This document shows positions 1 through 9,700 of a DNA stretch of 64,000 bases, one piece after another. Under the pieces are notes generated by a model. The model saw only the letters and a list, made by a program, of their open reading frames with translations. It was not told where the DNA came from and did not search any database. The stretch spans positions 62,001 to 126,000 of the forward strand of contig NZ_VUKF01000007.1 of the NCBI RefSeq assembly GCF_009193185.1. Reading direction: 5' to 3'. The stretch's first letter is position 1; each line of letters opens with the position of its first letter. The position numbers and the translations under genes were made by a program. Origin of the DNA: Georgenia thermotolerans (lineage in GTDB: Bacteria > Actinomycetota > Actinomycetes > Actinomycetales > Actinomycetaceae).

Positions 1-1
1 C

Positions 2-109
2 ATCGGCAACCTCTATGTGTTCATGGATGACAACCATCTGTCTAGAAGCTATGCCGCCACGCTGCGGCAAGACCTTGAAGAGCGGTTGCTCGCCGCCACG
101 GGCTGGTAG
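2..109 (+). CDS. Acyltransferase, SGNH C-terminal end (partial)
   Basis: Only the last 35 residues are in the window. The frame reads through the left edge and stops at 107-109. The segment MDDNHLSRSYAATL matches the terminal catalytic Asp/His block of the SGNH domain in OafA/YrhL-type acyltransferases, and resembles the end of the complete acyltransferase at 4401-6476 (YDENHIARSYARSV). I infer a second polysaccharide O-acyltransferase whose membrane domain lies to the left. The call rests on this one short motif. Confidence 0.6.
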   Translation: MGNLYVFMDDNHLSRSYAATLRQDLEERLLAATGW

Positions 110-253
110 ACCGCCCGCGTCGCCGCTGTCCGTCGGGCGGTGACGGTGTCGGTCGACAAGTGGTCCACAGGTGTTGCCGTTACGCTCACCGAAAGCGTCG
201 CCACATCACGCATGCCCGTCACGATGCGCACCTCACCCGTGGGGAGTCGACGA

Positions 254-2242
254 ATGAGCACTACCGCCACCGACAAGATCTCTCAGGCTGCGTCCCGCCG
301 GAGCCCCTACCGGGTCGTCCAGCGAGTGATCCTGCCCCTCGAGGCCGACTCCGACAGCATCCCGCTGTACGTGGACGCCGGTACGACCTCGGTGGACCCG
401 CGCACCGATGCCGCGCGGGCGCAAGGCACGGCGGGGCCGGCCGTCACGGGAGAGACGGTTCAGTCCTCGGACTTCCGCGGGCGGTTCTCGACCGTCGTCC
501 GGCCCGGCTCGCGCATGTCCTTCGCCACCTACTTCAACGCCTTCCCCGCCAGCTACTGGCGGCGGTGGACCACCGTGGGGTCCGTCCGCCTTGAGGTGAC
601 GGTCTCGGGCAACGGCACGCTGATCGTGTACCGGTCCAACGCCAAGGGCGCTCAGCAGCGCGTCGAGTCCCTGGCCTTCGAAGGACGGACGCCGCACGTC
701 TTCGACCTTCCGCTCACCCCCTTCGGGGACGGCGGCTGGTACTGGTTCGACATCGTCGGGGGAGTCGAGGGAGCCCTGCTGGAGGGTGCGCACTGGGCCG
801 TGCCCGACGCGGGCGGGAAGCGCGGGCGGGCCTCCATCGCTATCACCACGTTCAACCGGCCCGACTACTGCCTGCGCACCATCGAGACGGTGTGCGGCGC
901 GGACACGGTCCGCGAGATCCTCGACGACTTGCTCGTCATCGACCAGGGCACCCAGAACGTCGCCGACGAGGAGGGGTATCCGGAGGTCGCCGCCCGCCTG
1001 GGGGACCGTCTCCGGATCGTCCGACAGGGCAACATCGGCGGCTCGGGCGGCTTCTCCCGGGGGATGTACGAGGCGGTCCGGGCGGGCCGGAGCGACTACG
1101 TCATCCTGCTCGACGACGACATAGTCCTCGAGCCCGAAAGCCTCACCCGCCTCGTGGCCTTCGCCGACTTCGCGCGGCGCCCCACCCTGGTCGGCGGCCA
1201 CATGTTCGACATGTACAACCGCACGGTGCTGCACACCTTCGGGGAGACCGTAGACCCGTGGCGCTTCCAGCCCCGCCCCGCCCACGAGGACATGGAGCTC
1301 GGGCACGACTTCGCCCGGTCCAACCTGCGCACCACGCCCTGGCTCCACCGGCGCGCGGACGTCGACTACAACGGCTGGTGGATGACCCTCATCCCTACCG
1401 AGGTGATCCGTGAGATCGGGCTGTCCCTGCCGCTCTTCATCAAGTGGGACGACGCCGAGTACTCCCTGCGGGCGGCCAAGGCGGGGTATCCCACCGTCTC
1501 GCTGCCCGGCGCCGGCCTGTGGCACATCGCCTGGGGCGACAAGGACGACCTCGTCGGGTGGCAGGCCTACTTCCACGAGCGCAACCGGGTGATCGCCACG
1601 CTGCTGCACTCGCTGTACGACCGCGGCGGACGCGTCCTCCGCGAGTCGAGCTACATGGACGTCAAGCACCTCATCTCCATGCAGTACTACTCCGAGCAGG
1701 GCCGCCTCACCGCCTTGCGGGACGTGCTCGCGGGTCCGGACCGCCTCCACGAACTCCTCGGCACGCGCCTGGCGGAGATCCGGTCGCTGGCCACCGAGTA
1801 CAGCGACGCACAGTTCAGGCCCGACCTGGACGCCTTCCCGGCGCCGCAGCGCCACAAGCCGCGGAACAAGGGCCGAGGCGTGCACCAGCCGGCCCGCATC
1901 GCGCTCGCGCCCTGGGCGGCCAAGACGGTGCTCCGGCAGACCCTGCGACCGGTGGCGGAGGGCGCGGCGGAGCGGCCCCAGACGTTCATCGCGCACCAGG
2001 ACGCGCGGTGGTGGCGGCTGGCCCAGTACGACAGCGCGATCGTCTCCAACGCCGAGGGCACCGCCGCGTCCTGGTACCGCAGGGACCCCCGGCAGCTCCG
2101 TGCCATGCTCGCCGAGGCGATGGGCCTCCACCGCCGCCTCCTCACCGAGTGGCCCCGCCTGCGGCGGTCCTACCAGGACGCCGCACCCCGCCTCGCGTCC
2201 TTCGAGGCGTGGGAGGACACATTCCGCCGTCACGCCGTCTGA
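254..2242 (+). CDS. GlfT2-like galactofuranosyltransferase (GT2)
   Basis: A 662-residue glycosyltransferase close in length to mycobacterial GlfT2 (about 640). Residues 1-190 form an N-terminal beta-rich domain. The GT-A domain starts near residue 193 (ASIAITTFNRPDYC) and carries a DDD metal/nucleotide motif at 287-289, GGSGGFSRG near 262-270, a WDD acidic pair at 398-400 and His424 in GLWHIAWGD; the acid-to-His spacing is like that of GlfT2. A helical C-terminal domain follows. The family polymerises galactofuranose from UDP-Galf on a lipid carrier at the inner membrane face, which fits glf at 37.2 kb. I start at ATG 254, behind GGGGAG, rather than the upstream in-frame ATG at 140. A DUF6541 gene follows 15 bp downstream. 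Confidence 0.85.
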   Translation: MSTTATDKISQAASRRSPYRVVQRVILPLEADSDSIPLYVDAGTTSVDPRTDAARAQGTAGPAVTGETVQSSDFRGRFSTVVRPGSRMSFATYFNAFPASYWRRWTTVGSVRLEVTVSGNGTLIVYRSNAKGAQQRVESLAFEGRTPHVFDLPLTPFGDGGWYWFDIVGGVEGALLEGAHWAVPDAGGKRGRASIAITTFNRPDYCLRTIETVCGADTVREILDDLLVIDQGTQNVADEEGYPEVAARLGDRLRIVRQGNIGGSGGFSRGMYEAVRAGRSDYVILLDDDIVLEPESLTRLVAFADFARRPTLVGGHMFDMYNRTVLHTFGETVDPWRFQPRPAHEDMELGHDFARSNLRTTPWLHRRADVDYNGWWMTLIPTEVIREIGLSLPLFIKWDDAEYSLRAAKAGYPTVSLPGAGLWHIAWGDKDDLVGWQAYFHERNRVIATLLHSLYDRGGRVLRESSYMDVKHLISMQYYSEQGRLTALRDVLAGPDRLHELLGTRLAEIRSLATEYSDAQFRPDLDAFPAPQRHKPRNKGRGVHQPARIALAPWAAKTVLRQTLRPVAEGAAERPQTFIAHQDARWWRLAQYDSAIVSNAEGTAASWYRRDPRQLRAMLAEAMGLHRRLLTEWPRLRRSYQDAAPRLASFEAWEDTFRRHAV

Positions 2243-2257
2243 ACGGCGAGGACATCG

Positions 2258-4354
2258 ATGCTGGGGTGGACGGCGCACGACCTGGCGCTCATCGCGGGGG
2301 CGACGGCGCTACTTCTTCTCCCGGGTCTCCTTGTCCTCCGCGCGGCGCTGGGGCCGCGCAGCCTCGGCCCGATGTCCATGGCCGCGGCGCCGCTCGTCAC
2401 CGCCGGCCTGGCGTACCTGACCGGAGTCCTCACCGGCGTGGCGGGGGTCCGATACAGCCCTGGCACCGTTCTCGCCCTCACCGTGCTGGTGGCCGCCGGA
2501 GCGCTCGGGCTGCGCCGGACAAGCCCGACGTGGCGGCGACGAGGCCGCACGTCTCCCGCGCTCGCCGGGCTGGACGCGGCCCCGTTCGGCCCGGTGCCGG
2601 TGCCGGCGGCGTCCATGATCGTCGCGGGTGTTGCCACCGCGACGGCCATGGGCGTCGCCCTCTGGACCTGGGCGGCGGGACTTGGCCGGCTGGCGGTCGT
2701 CCCACAGGAGCACGACACCGTCACGCACACCCTCATCACCGCCTACATCGCTCGCACCGGTGATGCGGCGCCCGGGCAGGAGTGGCCCGCGGACCTGGTC
2801 ACCGGCACCCCGGACCGGTTCTACCCGGCTGGTCTGCACAAGCTCGCGGCGCTGCCGGCGCAGCTGGGACTCGATCCCGTCACCGCCCTCAACGCCGTCA
2901 CGGTCGCGCTCTTCGCCGTCGTCCTGCCCATGGGCATGCTCGCGCTGGGGTCGCTGCTGCGGTGGCGGGGGGCCGGACCGGTCGCCGGCGGTGCGGCGGC
3001 CATGGCGGCGGCGCTCGCCTACCGGCCCGTGTACGCGATGATGCACGACGGTGGGGTGCTCAGCAACGCCGCGGCCCTCGCCCTGGTCCCCGGCGCGGTT
3101 GCCGTGCTCGTGGCGGCCGGGCGCAGGCCGGCCCGGGAGCTTCCGGGCAACGTCCTGCTGATGGCCGGGGCCTTCTCCATCTACCCCTCGGCCGTCCTGG
3201 CCATCGCCGGCGGGGTCCTCGCCTGGGTGGTCGGGGACGCCCTCGCGCGGCGACCGCGCAGGGAGCAGGTCGGGCGGTGGCTCTGGTCCGTCGGGGGGGC
3301 CGGGCTGGTGGCGGGCGCGTGCGCGGTCCCGGCGCTGGTCGTCGCCTCCCGAGCCGCCGCCACCCCTGGCCAGTTCCCCAGCGACGTGCCCACCTCCACG
3401 CTGGCCGGGGCGCTGGCGCTCGCGTCCAAGATGCCCTACGGCGGATTTCTCGATCCTGGCTGGCACCGGCACCAGGTGCTGCTCGCCGTGCTCGTCGCCC
3501 TGGGGCTGGTGTGCGCCGTGACGGTGCAACGGGCGCTCGGGCTGGTGCTGGCCTGGGCGGTGTGGACGGTGTTCTTCGTCCTGTTCGCCGTCGGCGCCGG
3601 TGGCCCCGCGGTCCGCGCGGCGGCCGGGCTCTTCTACAACAGCTTCATCCGCATCTCCGGGCTGTATGCGCCCTACCAGTGGCTCCTCGTCGGCGTCCTC
3701 GCCGTCACGGCCGCGGTGGGCGGCATGAGCGTGCTCGCCCGGCTCGCCCCGGTCCTGCTCGCACGCCGGCAGCGGGCGACGTGGGACGCGGCTGCGCTCG
3801 CCGTGGCGGTCGCCGTCGTCGCCGTCGTTGGCCTGCACTACGCGCCGGTCAACGCGCGGGCCCTGCAGGAGCGGTACCGGTATCCGCAGTTCGTGCGCGT
3901 GGGCCCCGACGACCGGGCGGCATTCGCCTACCTGGAGAACCACGTCCGGCGCGGGGAGGAGGTGATGAACAACGGCAACGACGGGTCGACCTATCTGTAC
4001 GTCTACGACGGCGTGCCGGTGGTCAATGTCCAGACCCTCCCGAATGGCCCCGACTCGCTGGCGCTTCTGACGCGCTTCAACAGGATCGACACCGACGCCG
4101 AGATCCGCCGACTGGTCCGTGAGCACGACATCCGGTGGGTCTACGTGGACGAGGAGGCGCCGCTGATCGGTGCGCCATTCTCTCAGCAGTGGCTACCCGG
4201 CGGCCTCTACTCCACCGCGCCCGGGCTCGACGGGCTGGATCACGTCCGTTCGCTCGAGGAGGTCTTCCGGTCCGGGACGGTGACGGTCTACCGCGTCGCG
4301 GACTCGATCTTCGCCGGCGCTCGGGATGAAGGTGTTGTACGGAAGGGGCCCTGA
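2258..4354 (+). CDS. Polytopic membrane protein, DUF6541 family
   Basis: A 698-residue integral membrane protein with about a dozen hydrophobic segments over the first 525 residues and a soluble C-terminal domain of about 150. The loop PQEHDTVTH (from residue 149) and the following FYPAGLHKLAAL recur in the paralogue at 42723-44684 (PQDYDAVFQ, YYPAAFHALAAL), as does the C-terminal block GEEVMNNGNDGS / GERVMNDFRDGS. The layout, an acidic extracytoplasmic loop plus a C-terminal domain, resembles GT-C polyprenyl-phosphate-sugar transferases. That role is inference; the family is uncharacterised to my knowledge. It lies 15 bp after the GlfT2-like gene with GGCGAGGA before ATG 2258, so the two are probably cotranscribed. 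Confidence 0.75.
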   Translation: MLGWTAHDLALIAGATALLLLPGLLVLRAALGPRSLGPMSMAAAPLVTAGLAYLTGVLTGVAGVRYSPGTVLALTVLVAAGALGLRRTSPTWRRRGRTSPALAGLDAAPFGPVPVPAASMIVAGVATATAMGVALWTWAAGLGRLAVVPQEHDTVTHTLITAYIARTGDAAPGQEWPADLVTGTPDRFYPAGLHKLAALPAQLGLDPVTALNAVTVALFAVVLPMGMLALGSLLRWRGAGPVAGGAAAMAAALAYRPVYAMMHDGGVLSNAAALALVPGAVAVLVAAGRRPARELPGNVLLMAGAFSIYPSAVLAIAGGVLAWVVGDALARRPRREQVGRWLWSVGGAGLVAGACAVPALVVASRAAATPGQFPSDVPTSTLAGALALASKMPYGGFLDPGWHRHQVLLAVLVALGLVCAVTVQRALGLVLAWAVWTVFFVLFAVGAGGPAVRAAAGLFYNSFIRISGLYAPYQWLLVGVLAVTAAVGGMSVLARLAPVLLARRQRATWDAAALAVAVAVVAVVGLHYAPVNARALQERYRYPQFVRVGPDDRAAFAYLENHVRRGEEVMNNGNDGSTYLYVYDGVPVVNVQTLPNGPDSLALLTRFNRIDTDAEIRRLVREHDIRWVYVDEEAPLIGAPFSQQWLPGGLYSTAPGLDGLDHVRSLEEVFRSGTVTVYRVADSIFAGARDEGVVRKGP

Positions 4355-4400
4355 GCGGTCCCGGCGGGATGCCCCCTGTCGGCTCCGGTACGCGACGCGG

Positions 4401-6476
4401 CTACTCTCGGCCCCGGTATGCGAGGAGGAAGGCGGGGGCCACCGAGCGCGCGTAGCTCCGCGCGATGTGGTTCTCGTCGTAGAAGACCGACAGTCCACCC
4501 ACGGCCGTGTAGCAGCGAGTGTTGTCGCAGAACTGGTCCGTGAGGTCCAGCACCCTCACAGAGTCGTGGCCCACGGCCTCGGCGGCCAGCGCGACGTAGT
4601 CCTCCTGGATGGCGGCTGCGCGGGGGATGGCGCAGTCGACCGGATCCTCCTCGTTGACCGCGGCGCACTGCACGGTGGTCGGGCCGGCGGTCAGCGGGGT
4701 GTCGCGGATGACGTAGACCTGCGCCCCCGCGTCCGCCCATCGCCGCAGGTACGTGCCGGCGGCGTCGCGGTACTGGTCCTGCTGGGAGCGCCCGGTGCCG
4801 TCGTCGAGGATCTCGTGCTGGGAGAACATGGAGGTGAAGACCATGGCCGGTTGTTTCGCGACCACCCGGTCCGCGGTCTGCCGGCCCCACTCCCGGCAGG
4901 CGTTGCGTTCGTCGGGCGGGAGCGTCCGGCCGGCGTACTCCTCCGTCTCGGCGTCGACCAGGGGGCACCCGCCGCGCAGGGACATCTTCAGGTGCCAGCC
5001 CTGTGCGCGGGCCACCTCCACCAGGGCGGCCTGCCAGTGCTCGGCGTGGGAGTCACCGACCAGCCACACGGTGGGGCCGGCGTTCGTGCCCGTGAAGTCG
5101 CAGTCCCTCACGCCGGCCTCGCTGACACAGCCGTCCGGGGCGAACCAGGGGGTCTCGGCGGGGTCGCCGGGTGAGGTCTCCGCGGGACCGAACGCGTCGC
5201 CGCATCCCTGGGCCGTCAGCGCCGAGGCGCCGTAGCAGGGGTCGTCCGCCTGTTCCGCGAGCGCGGCGACCTCCCGGTCTGCGGCGACCCCGTAGGCGTG
5301 AATCTGCGCCGCCGCAGCCACCACAAGCACGGCCATGGCCGCAGCCATGAGGCTGAAGGTGCGCCGCGGCGCGGCCGCCGGCCAGCGCATCCGGATCCCG
5401 GGATCTTCGACATAGGTCTTCGACGCGTGGGCGAGGACGATCGTGGCGGCGAGAAGCACCAGCTTGTGCCGGGCGGTGAGGGTGCTGTCGAGGAGGTGCG
5501 GGGCCAGGACGACGAGTGGCCAGTGCCAGAGGTAGACCGAGTAGGAGATGCCGCCCAGGAACTGCACGGGACGAAGGTTCATGAAGAGCGCGGGGGAGTA
5601 ACGGGCCGGGCGCTCTCCGGCGGCGATGACGGCGGCCGTGCCCAGGGTCGGCAGCAGGGCGGCAATGCCGGGGAAGAACGTTGCGTGGTCGAACGCGAGC
5701 GAGGCCAGGAGGATCAGCGCGAGCCCCACCCAGGTGAGCAGGCCACGGAACGCCGGTGCGAGGCGGAGGCGCCCCGCGAGCAGGCCCGTCAGCGCGCCGA
5801 GCGCGAACTCCCAGGCTCGGGCGGGCGTCACGAAGTAGGCGGCCTCCTTCGACGTCACAGTGAACGCCACACCGAACACCAGGCTGACCACGAAAACGAG
5901 AAGGACGCCGACGAGGATGGCCATGTCGTACCGAAGCCGCCTCTTGCGGGCGACCCATACGCAGGCCAGCAGGAGCACCGGCCACAGCAGGTAGAACTGC
6001 TCCTCGACCGACAACGACCAGTAGTGCTGGGCCACGCTCGCGGTGTCCGTCAGCGCCGAGTAGTCGACGGCCTTGGCCGCGAGGTACCAGTTCTCGACGT
6101 ACAGGGCGCTGGCGACGACCTCCGTCGCGTTCCGCGGCCACATCGCCTCCCGCATGATGACGGCGACGCCCGCCAGCGACACTGCCGCGACGAGTAACGC
6201 CGCGGGAAGCAGCCGCCGGACTCGCCGGGCGTAGAACTCCGCCAGCCCGATGCGGCCGTCGCGTCGCAGCTCCTTGACGAGGTGCTTGGAGATGAGAAAA
6301 CCCGAGATGACGAAGAAGACGTCGACGCCGACGTACCCCCCGGGGAGCCGGTTGGGCCAGAGGTGATTCAGCACGACGAGCATGACGGCGAGGGCGCGGA
6401 GCGCCTGGATGTCGCGGCGAAAACCGGAGTCACGTCCGGGGGGACGTTGCTGCTCTCTCATGTTCTGGGTCGTCAC
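4401..6476 (-). CDS. Acyltransferase 3 / SGNH fusion (OafA-like)
   Basis: A 691-residue protein of the OafA/YrhL type. The N-terminal membrane acyltransferase domain begins RRDIQALRALAVMLVVLNH and continues through VDVFFVISGFLISKH, with about ten transmembrane segments to residue 380. A periplasmic-type SGNH domain follows, with the nucleophile block WLVGDSHAEHW and the C-terminal YDENHIARSY. Members move acyl groups, usually acetyl, from the cytoplasm to sugars of exported polysaccharides or peptidoglycan. Transcription is convergent with the DUF6541 gene. The start is uncertain: GTG 6476 gives the longest product, and an internal ATG at 6461 (MREQQRPP) is equally possible. Neither has a clear ribosome site. 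Confidence 0.88.
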   Translation of the reverse strand: MTTQNMREQQRPPGRDSGFRRDIQALRALAVMLVVLNHLWPNRLPGGYVGVDVFFVISGFLISKHLVKELRRDGRIGLAEFYARRVRRLLPAALLVAAVSLAGVAVIMREAMWPRNATEVVASALYVENWYLAAKAVDYSALTDTASVAQHYWSLSVEEQFYLLWPVLLLACVWVARKRRLRYDMAILVGVLLVFVVSLVFGVAFTVTSKEAAYFVTPARAWEFALGALTGLLAGRLRLAPAFRGLLTWVGLALILLASLAFDHATFFPGIAALLPTLGTAAVIAAGERPARYSPALFMNLRPVQFLGGISYSVYLWHWPLVVLAPHLLDSTLTARHKLVLLAATIVLAHASKTYVEDPGIRMRWPAAAPRRTFSLMAAAMAVLVVAAAAQIHAYGVAADREVAALAEQADDPCYGASALTAQGCGDAFGPAETSPGDPAETPWFAPDGCVSEAGVRDCDFTGTNAGPTVWLVGDSHAEHWQAALVEVARAQGWHLKMSLRGGCPLVDAETEEYAGRTLPPDERNACREWGRQTADRVVAKQPAMVFTSMFSQHEILDDGTGRSQQDQYRDAAGTYLRRWADAGAQVYVIRDTPLTAGPTTVQCAAVNEEDPVDCAIPRAAAIQEDYVALAAEAVGHDSVRVLDLTDQFCDNTRCYTAVGGLSVFYDENHIARSYARSVAPAFLLAYRGRE

Positions 6477-6586
6477 GCGGCGGGTATGCGTTCATCGGCC
6501 TGGACTCCCTCCTGGGTTGACGACGCCGGACGCAGCACCACCCTCCCGGCCGAACTCTCCCCGGCCTGCGCATTCTGGGCGATGCC

Positions 6587-8101
6587 CTAATATCGGACGG
6601 GGTTGTATCCTCTGCTCCGACGTGCGAGGCGCAGCGTGGCACCACCAGGGGGGCGCCCGTGGCACGCCTGCACCCGCACCCTTGCACGAAAGACGTGCCT
6701 ATGAGAGAACCCTGCACGCAGCTGGTCGATCGTCCGGGGGAGCGCCTCGGCATCGAGGGTGGTGCCGTCGTCGGGATTCGACCCGACGTGCATGAGGACG
6801 ATCTCGCCCGGTCGCTGCCCCTCCAGGGTGCGTCGCAGCACCTCGTCGGCGGTGATGCCCCGGCCCGTCCCTTCCCAGCCCAGCGTGTCGACGGTCCACC
6901 TCACAGCGAGGTACCCGGTGGCATTGACCGCATTCACGTTGGCCGCGGTGCGGTCGCCGTATGGGAACCGGAACAGCGGCTTGGCCGGCCTGCCCGTCAC
7001 CGCGACGATCGACGTCTCCGCGGCGGCCAGGTCCCGGCTGATCTGTCCTTCCCTCAGTGTGGGGAAGTGCGCGTGGGTGTTGGAGTGGTTCCCGAGCCGG
7101 TGTCCGGCCGCCGCGATGGCGGCGGCCCCGGCGGGGTAGCGGCGGGTGAAGTCGCCGGTGAGGAAGAACGTGGCCCGCACGCCCCGCGACTCGAGCGTCG
7201 TGAGGATCGAGCTCAGCGCAGCGTCGTTCGAGTCGGCGTCGAAGGAGAGGGCCACCACCGGGACCGACGTCGGGATCCGCTCCAGGTCGGAGCCCAGCAG
7301 GTTGCCGAGGTCGCCCAGGGCCGGCGGGCGCCGGATGCCCAGGGTGTCGGTCCCGTCCGCGTTCCAGTCGCCCGCGAGCGCGGCGTCGGTGGGGTTGCCG
7401 TAGGCGACGGTGCGGCCGGCGGCGCCGGTTGTGTTGGTGTCGCGGAGCAGGTAGCGGTTGCCGCGGCGGACGGCGAGGGTGTCGGTGCCGTTGCCGTCCC
7501 AGTCGCCGACCAGGACCGGGTCACCCGGGTCGCCGTAGGAGAACGCGCGATCGGCGGCGCCGGTGGTGTTGGTGTTGCGGAGCAGGTAGCGGTTGCCGCG
7601 GCGGACGGCGAGGGTGTCCGTGCCGTTGCCGTCCCAGTCGCCGACCACGGTCACGTCACGGGGGTCGCCGTACTGAAAGCTGAGCTGGGCGGCCCCGGTG
7701 GTGTTGGCGTTGCGCAGGAGGTAGCGGTTGCCACGGCGGACGGCGAGCGTGTCCGTCCCGTCGCCGTCCCAGTCACCGACCACGACGACGTCGCCGGGAT
7801 CACCGTAGGAGAAGGTCCTGTCGGCGGCGCCCGTGGAGTTGGAGTTGCGCACGAAGAATGTGGCGCCGCGCCGGACCAGCAGGGTGTCCCGGCCGTCGCC
7901 GTCCCAGTCGCCCACGTAGACGTTGTCGCCGAGGTTCCCGTAGCGAATCACCGTGACGGCCGCACCGGTGGGGGAGTCGTTGAGGTGGAAGGTGTCGCCC
8001 GGACCAGTCACCGATCCGCCCTGCGCAGAGGCGGGCGGACCGAGCAGGGCAGCGGCCCCGGTCAGGCCCAGCGCCACGATGCCCGCGAAGGTGGTGCGCA
8101 T
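6587..8101 (-). CDS. Secreted NodB polysaccharide deacetylase with N-terminal 5-repeat propeller
   Basis: A 504-residue exported protein counted from ATG 8101 (AGGG about 9 nt upstream); GTG 8128 would add nine residues. The signal peptide ends near ASAQG (residue 27). Residues 36-258 are the five-repeat module, with GDWD/GDWN at 64, 109, 154, 199 and 244, exactly 45 apart. The NodB domain spans about 282-460: SFDADSND (variant of the usual FDDG), the metal motif HSNTH at 339-343, RFPYG at 378-382, DTLGW, and His438 in VLMHVG. It probably removes N-acetyl groups from peptidoglycan or an exopolysaccharide outside the cell. The last 40 residues are Arg-rich and unlike the family's usual end, so a late frameshift is possible. 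Here the propeller precedes the catalytic domain; in the other four propeller proteins it follows. Confidence 0.85.
   Translation of the reverse strand: MRTTFAGIVALGLTGAAALLGPPASAQGGSVTGPGDTFHLNDSPTGAAVTVIRYGNLGDNVYVGDWDGDGRDTLLVRRGATFFVRNSNSTGAADRTFSYGDPGDVVVVGDWDGDGTDTLAVRRGNRYLLRNANTTGAAQLSFQYGDPRDVTVVGDWDGNGTDTLAVRRGNRYLLRNTNTTGAADRAFSYGDPGDPVLVGDWDGNGTDTLAVRRGNRYLLRDTNTTGAAGRTVAYGNPTDAALAGDWNADGTDTLGIRRPPALGDLGNLLGSDLERIPTSVPVVALSFDADSNDAALSSILTTLESRGVRATFFLTGDFTRRYPAGAAAIAAAGHRLGNHSNTHAHFPTLREGQISRDLAAAETSIVAVTGRPAKPLFRFPYGDRTAANVNAVNATGYLAVRWTVDTLGWEGTGRGITADEVLRRTLEGQRPGEIVLMHVGSNPDDGTTLDAEALPRTIDQLRAGFSHRHVFRARVRVQACHGRPPGGATLRLARRSRGYNPVRY
7328..7996 (-). repeat. Five 135-bp propeller repeats (NodB protein)
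   Basis: GDWD/GDWN codons begin at 7912, 7777, 7642, 7507 and 7372, each 135 bp apart. The block opens with a half-repeat (FHLNDSPTGAAVTVIRYG) and closes with TDTLGIRR, so the first and last halves complement each other. Confidence 0.9.
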
Positions 8102-8321
8102 CTTCACCCTGACCACCGCCTTTGGCACCGAGGGGCCTCATCGTGGCACCGGTCGCTGCGGGCGCAGGACCCCAGAAGTGGCTCTAGCCGGCACCGGAGC
8201 ATCCCTTCACCGGACGTGCACCACGCATTCCGGGGACGTTCGGCGCTGATTCATCCCGCGGGGAGAGCGTCTCTCCGGCACACTGTCAACGCTGGCCACG
8301 CCCAGCCCGGAAGGGGATTCC

Positions 8322-9644
8322 ATGCGCATCTCGGTGATCGGCTGCGGGTACCTGGGCGCCGTGCACGCCGCCGCCATGGCGAAGCTGGGGCACGACGTCG
8401 TCGGCGTCGAGACGGACCCTGGCAAGGCGCAGGCGCTTGCTGAGGGCGAGGCCCCGTTCTACGAGCCGGGCCTGCCCGAGCTGCTGCGCGAGGCGGTGGC
8501 CACCGGCCGCCTCATCTTCACCACCGAGCCGAGCGCCGCCACGGACGCACAGGTGCACTTCCTCTGCGTCGGGACCCCGCAGAAGCGCGGCGAGTACGCG
8601 GCGGACCTGCGGTATGTCGACGCCGCCGTCGCCTCCCTGCTGCCGTTCCTCGCGCCGGGAAGCCTCGTCGCCGGCAAGTCGACGGTCCCGGTGGGCACCG
8701 CCCGCCGGATCGCCGAGCAGGTCCGGCACGCCCAGCCCGACGCCATGGTCGCCTGGAACCCCGAGTTCCTCCGGGAGGGGTACGCGGTCAAAGACACGCT
8801 GCATCCCGACCGCATCGTCTACGGCGTCCCGGACGGGGCCGGGAGCGAGGCCGGCGCCCGGGCGGAGGCGCTGCTCGACGAGGTGTACGCCGCCCCGCTC
8901 GCCGAGCACACGCCCAAGGTGGTTACCGACTACACCACCGCCGAACTGGTCAAGGTCGCCGCCAACTCCTTCCTCGCGACCAAGATCTCCTTCATCAACG
9001 CCATGGCCGAGCTATGCGAGGCCACCGGCGCCGATGTCACCCAGCTTGCGGACGCGATCGGTCACGACGCGCGCATCGGCCGGAAGTTCCTCAACGCCGG
9101 CCTCGGCTTCGGCGGGGGCTGCCTGCCCAAGGACATCCGGGCCTTCATGGCCCGTGCCGGGGAGCTCGGCGTGGACCAGGCCCTGAGCTTCCTGCGCGAG
9201 GTGGACTCCATCAACATGCGGCGGCGCGTGCGCATGGTCGACCTCGCCCGGGAGGTGTGCGGCGGCTCCATCGTGGGTCGGAAGGTCGCCGTCCTCGGTG
9301 CCGCGTTCAAGCCGGACTCCGACGACGTACGCGACTCCCCGGCGCTCAACGTCGCGGCGCAGATGCAGCTGCAGGGCGCGCACGTCAAGGTCACCGACCC
9401 GCAGGCGATCCCCAACGCCGAACGGGCCTGGCCGGACCTCGTGTTCTCGCCGACCGTCGAGGAGGCGGCCGCCGATGCGGACGTCGTGCTGCTGCTCACC
9501 GAGTGGCGCGAGTACCGCGATCTCGACCCGGTCACCTTCGGCGAGGTCGTCGCCGGCAAGCGGATCATCGACGGCCGCAACGTGCTCGACCCGGCGACCT
9601 GGCGTGGTGCCGGGTGGACCTACCGCGCGCTCGGACGCCCCTAG
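8322..9644 (+). CDS. ugd: UDP-glucose 6-dehydrogenase
   Basis: A 440-residue enzyme that oxidises UDP-glucose to UDP-glucuronate with two NAD+. The Rossmann start MRISVIGCGYLGAVHAA, the substrate segment EFLREGYAVKD and the catalytic Cys267 in FGGGCLPKD are intact. The C-terminal UDP-binding domain begins near residue 320 (VAVLGAAFKPDSDDVRDSP). AAGGGGATT lies just before ATG 8322. It is transcribed divergently from the deacetylase gene across a 220-bp gap. It should supply glucuronate to the polysaccharides made here, and glucuronate would also be the substrate for the C5-epimerase-like lipoprotein at 26389. Confidence 0.93.
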   Translation: MRISVIGCGYLGAVHAAAMAKLGHDVVGVETDPGKAQALAEGEAPFYEPGLPELLREAVATGRLIFTTEPSAATDAQVHFLCVGTPQKRGEYAADLRYVDAAVASLLPFLAPGSLVAGKSTVPVGTARRIAEQVRHAQPDAMVAWNPEFLREGYAVKDTLHPDRIVYGVPDGAGSEAGARAEALLDEVYAAPLAEHTPKVVTDYTTAELVKVAANSFLATKISFINAMAELCEATGADVTQLADAIGHDARIGRKFLNAGLGFGGGCLPKDIRAFMARAGELGVDQALSFLREVDSINMRRRVRMVDLAREVCGGSIVGRKVAVLGAAFKPDSDDVRDSPALNVAAQMQLQGAHVKVTDPQAIPNAERAWPDLVFSPTVEEAAADADVVLLLTEWREYRDLDPVTFGEVVAGKRIIDGRNVLDPATWRGAGWTYRALGRP

Positions 9645-9700
9645 GGCCCCATCGGACGCCCTTGCGGGGCGGACGGACGACGGCGGTATCATCCGCGGTT

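Noticed and set aside
2309-4126. 605-codon minus-strand frame
   Set aside because: Antisense shadow of the DUF6541 gene; biased composition and no recognisable motif.
6593-6599. TCGGACG copy as a promoter element
   Set aside because: It overlaps the stop codon region of the deacetylase gene and precedes no plus-strand gene closely, so it was left out of the motif set.
9014-9700. Upstream extension of the TagB/F-like gene
   Set aside because: This part of the frame lies inside ugd in another frame; the conserved sequence starts at ATG 9701.
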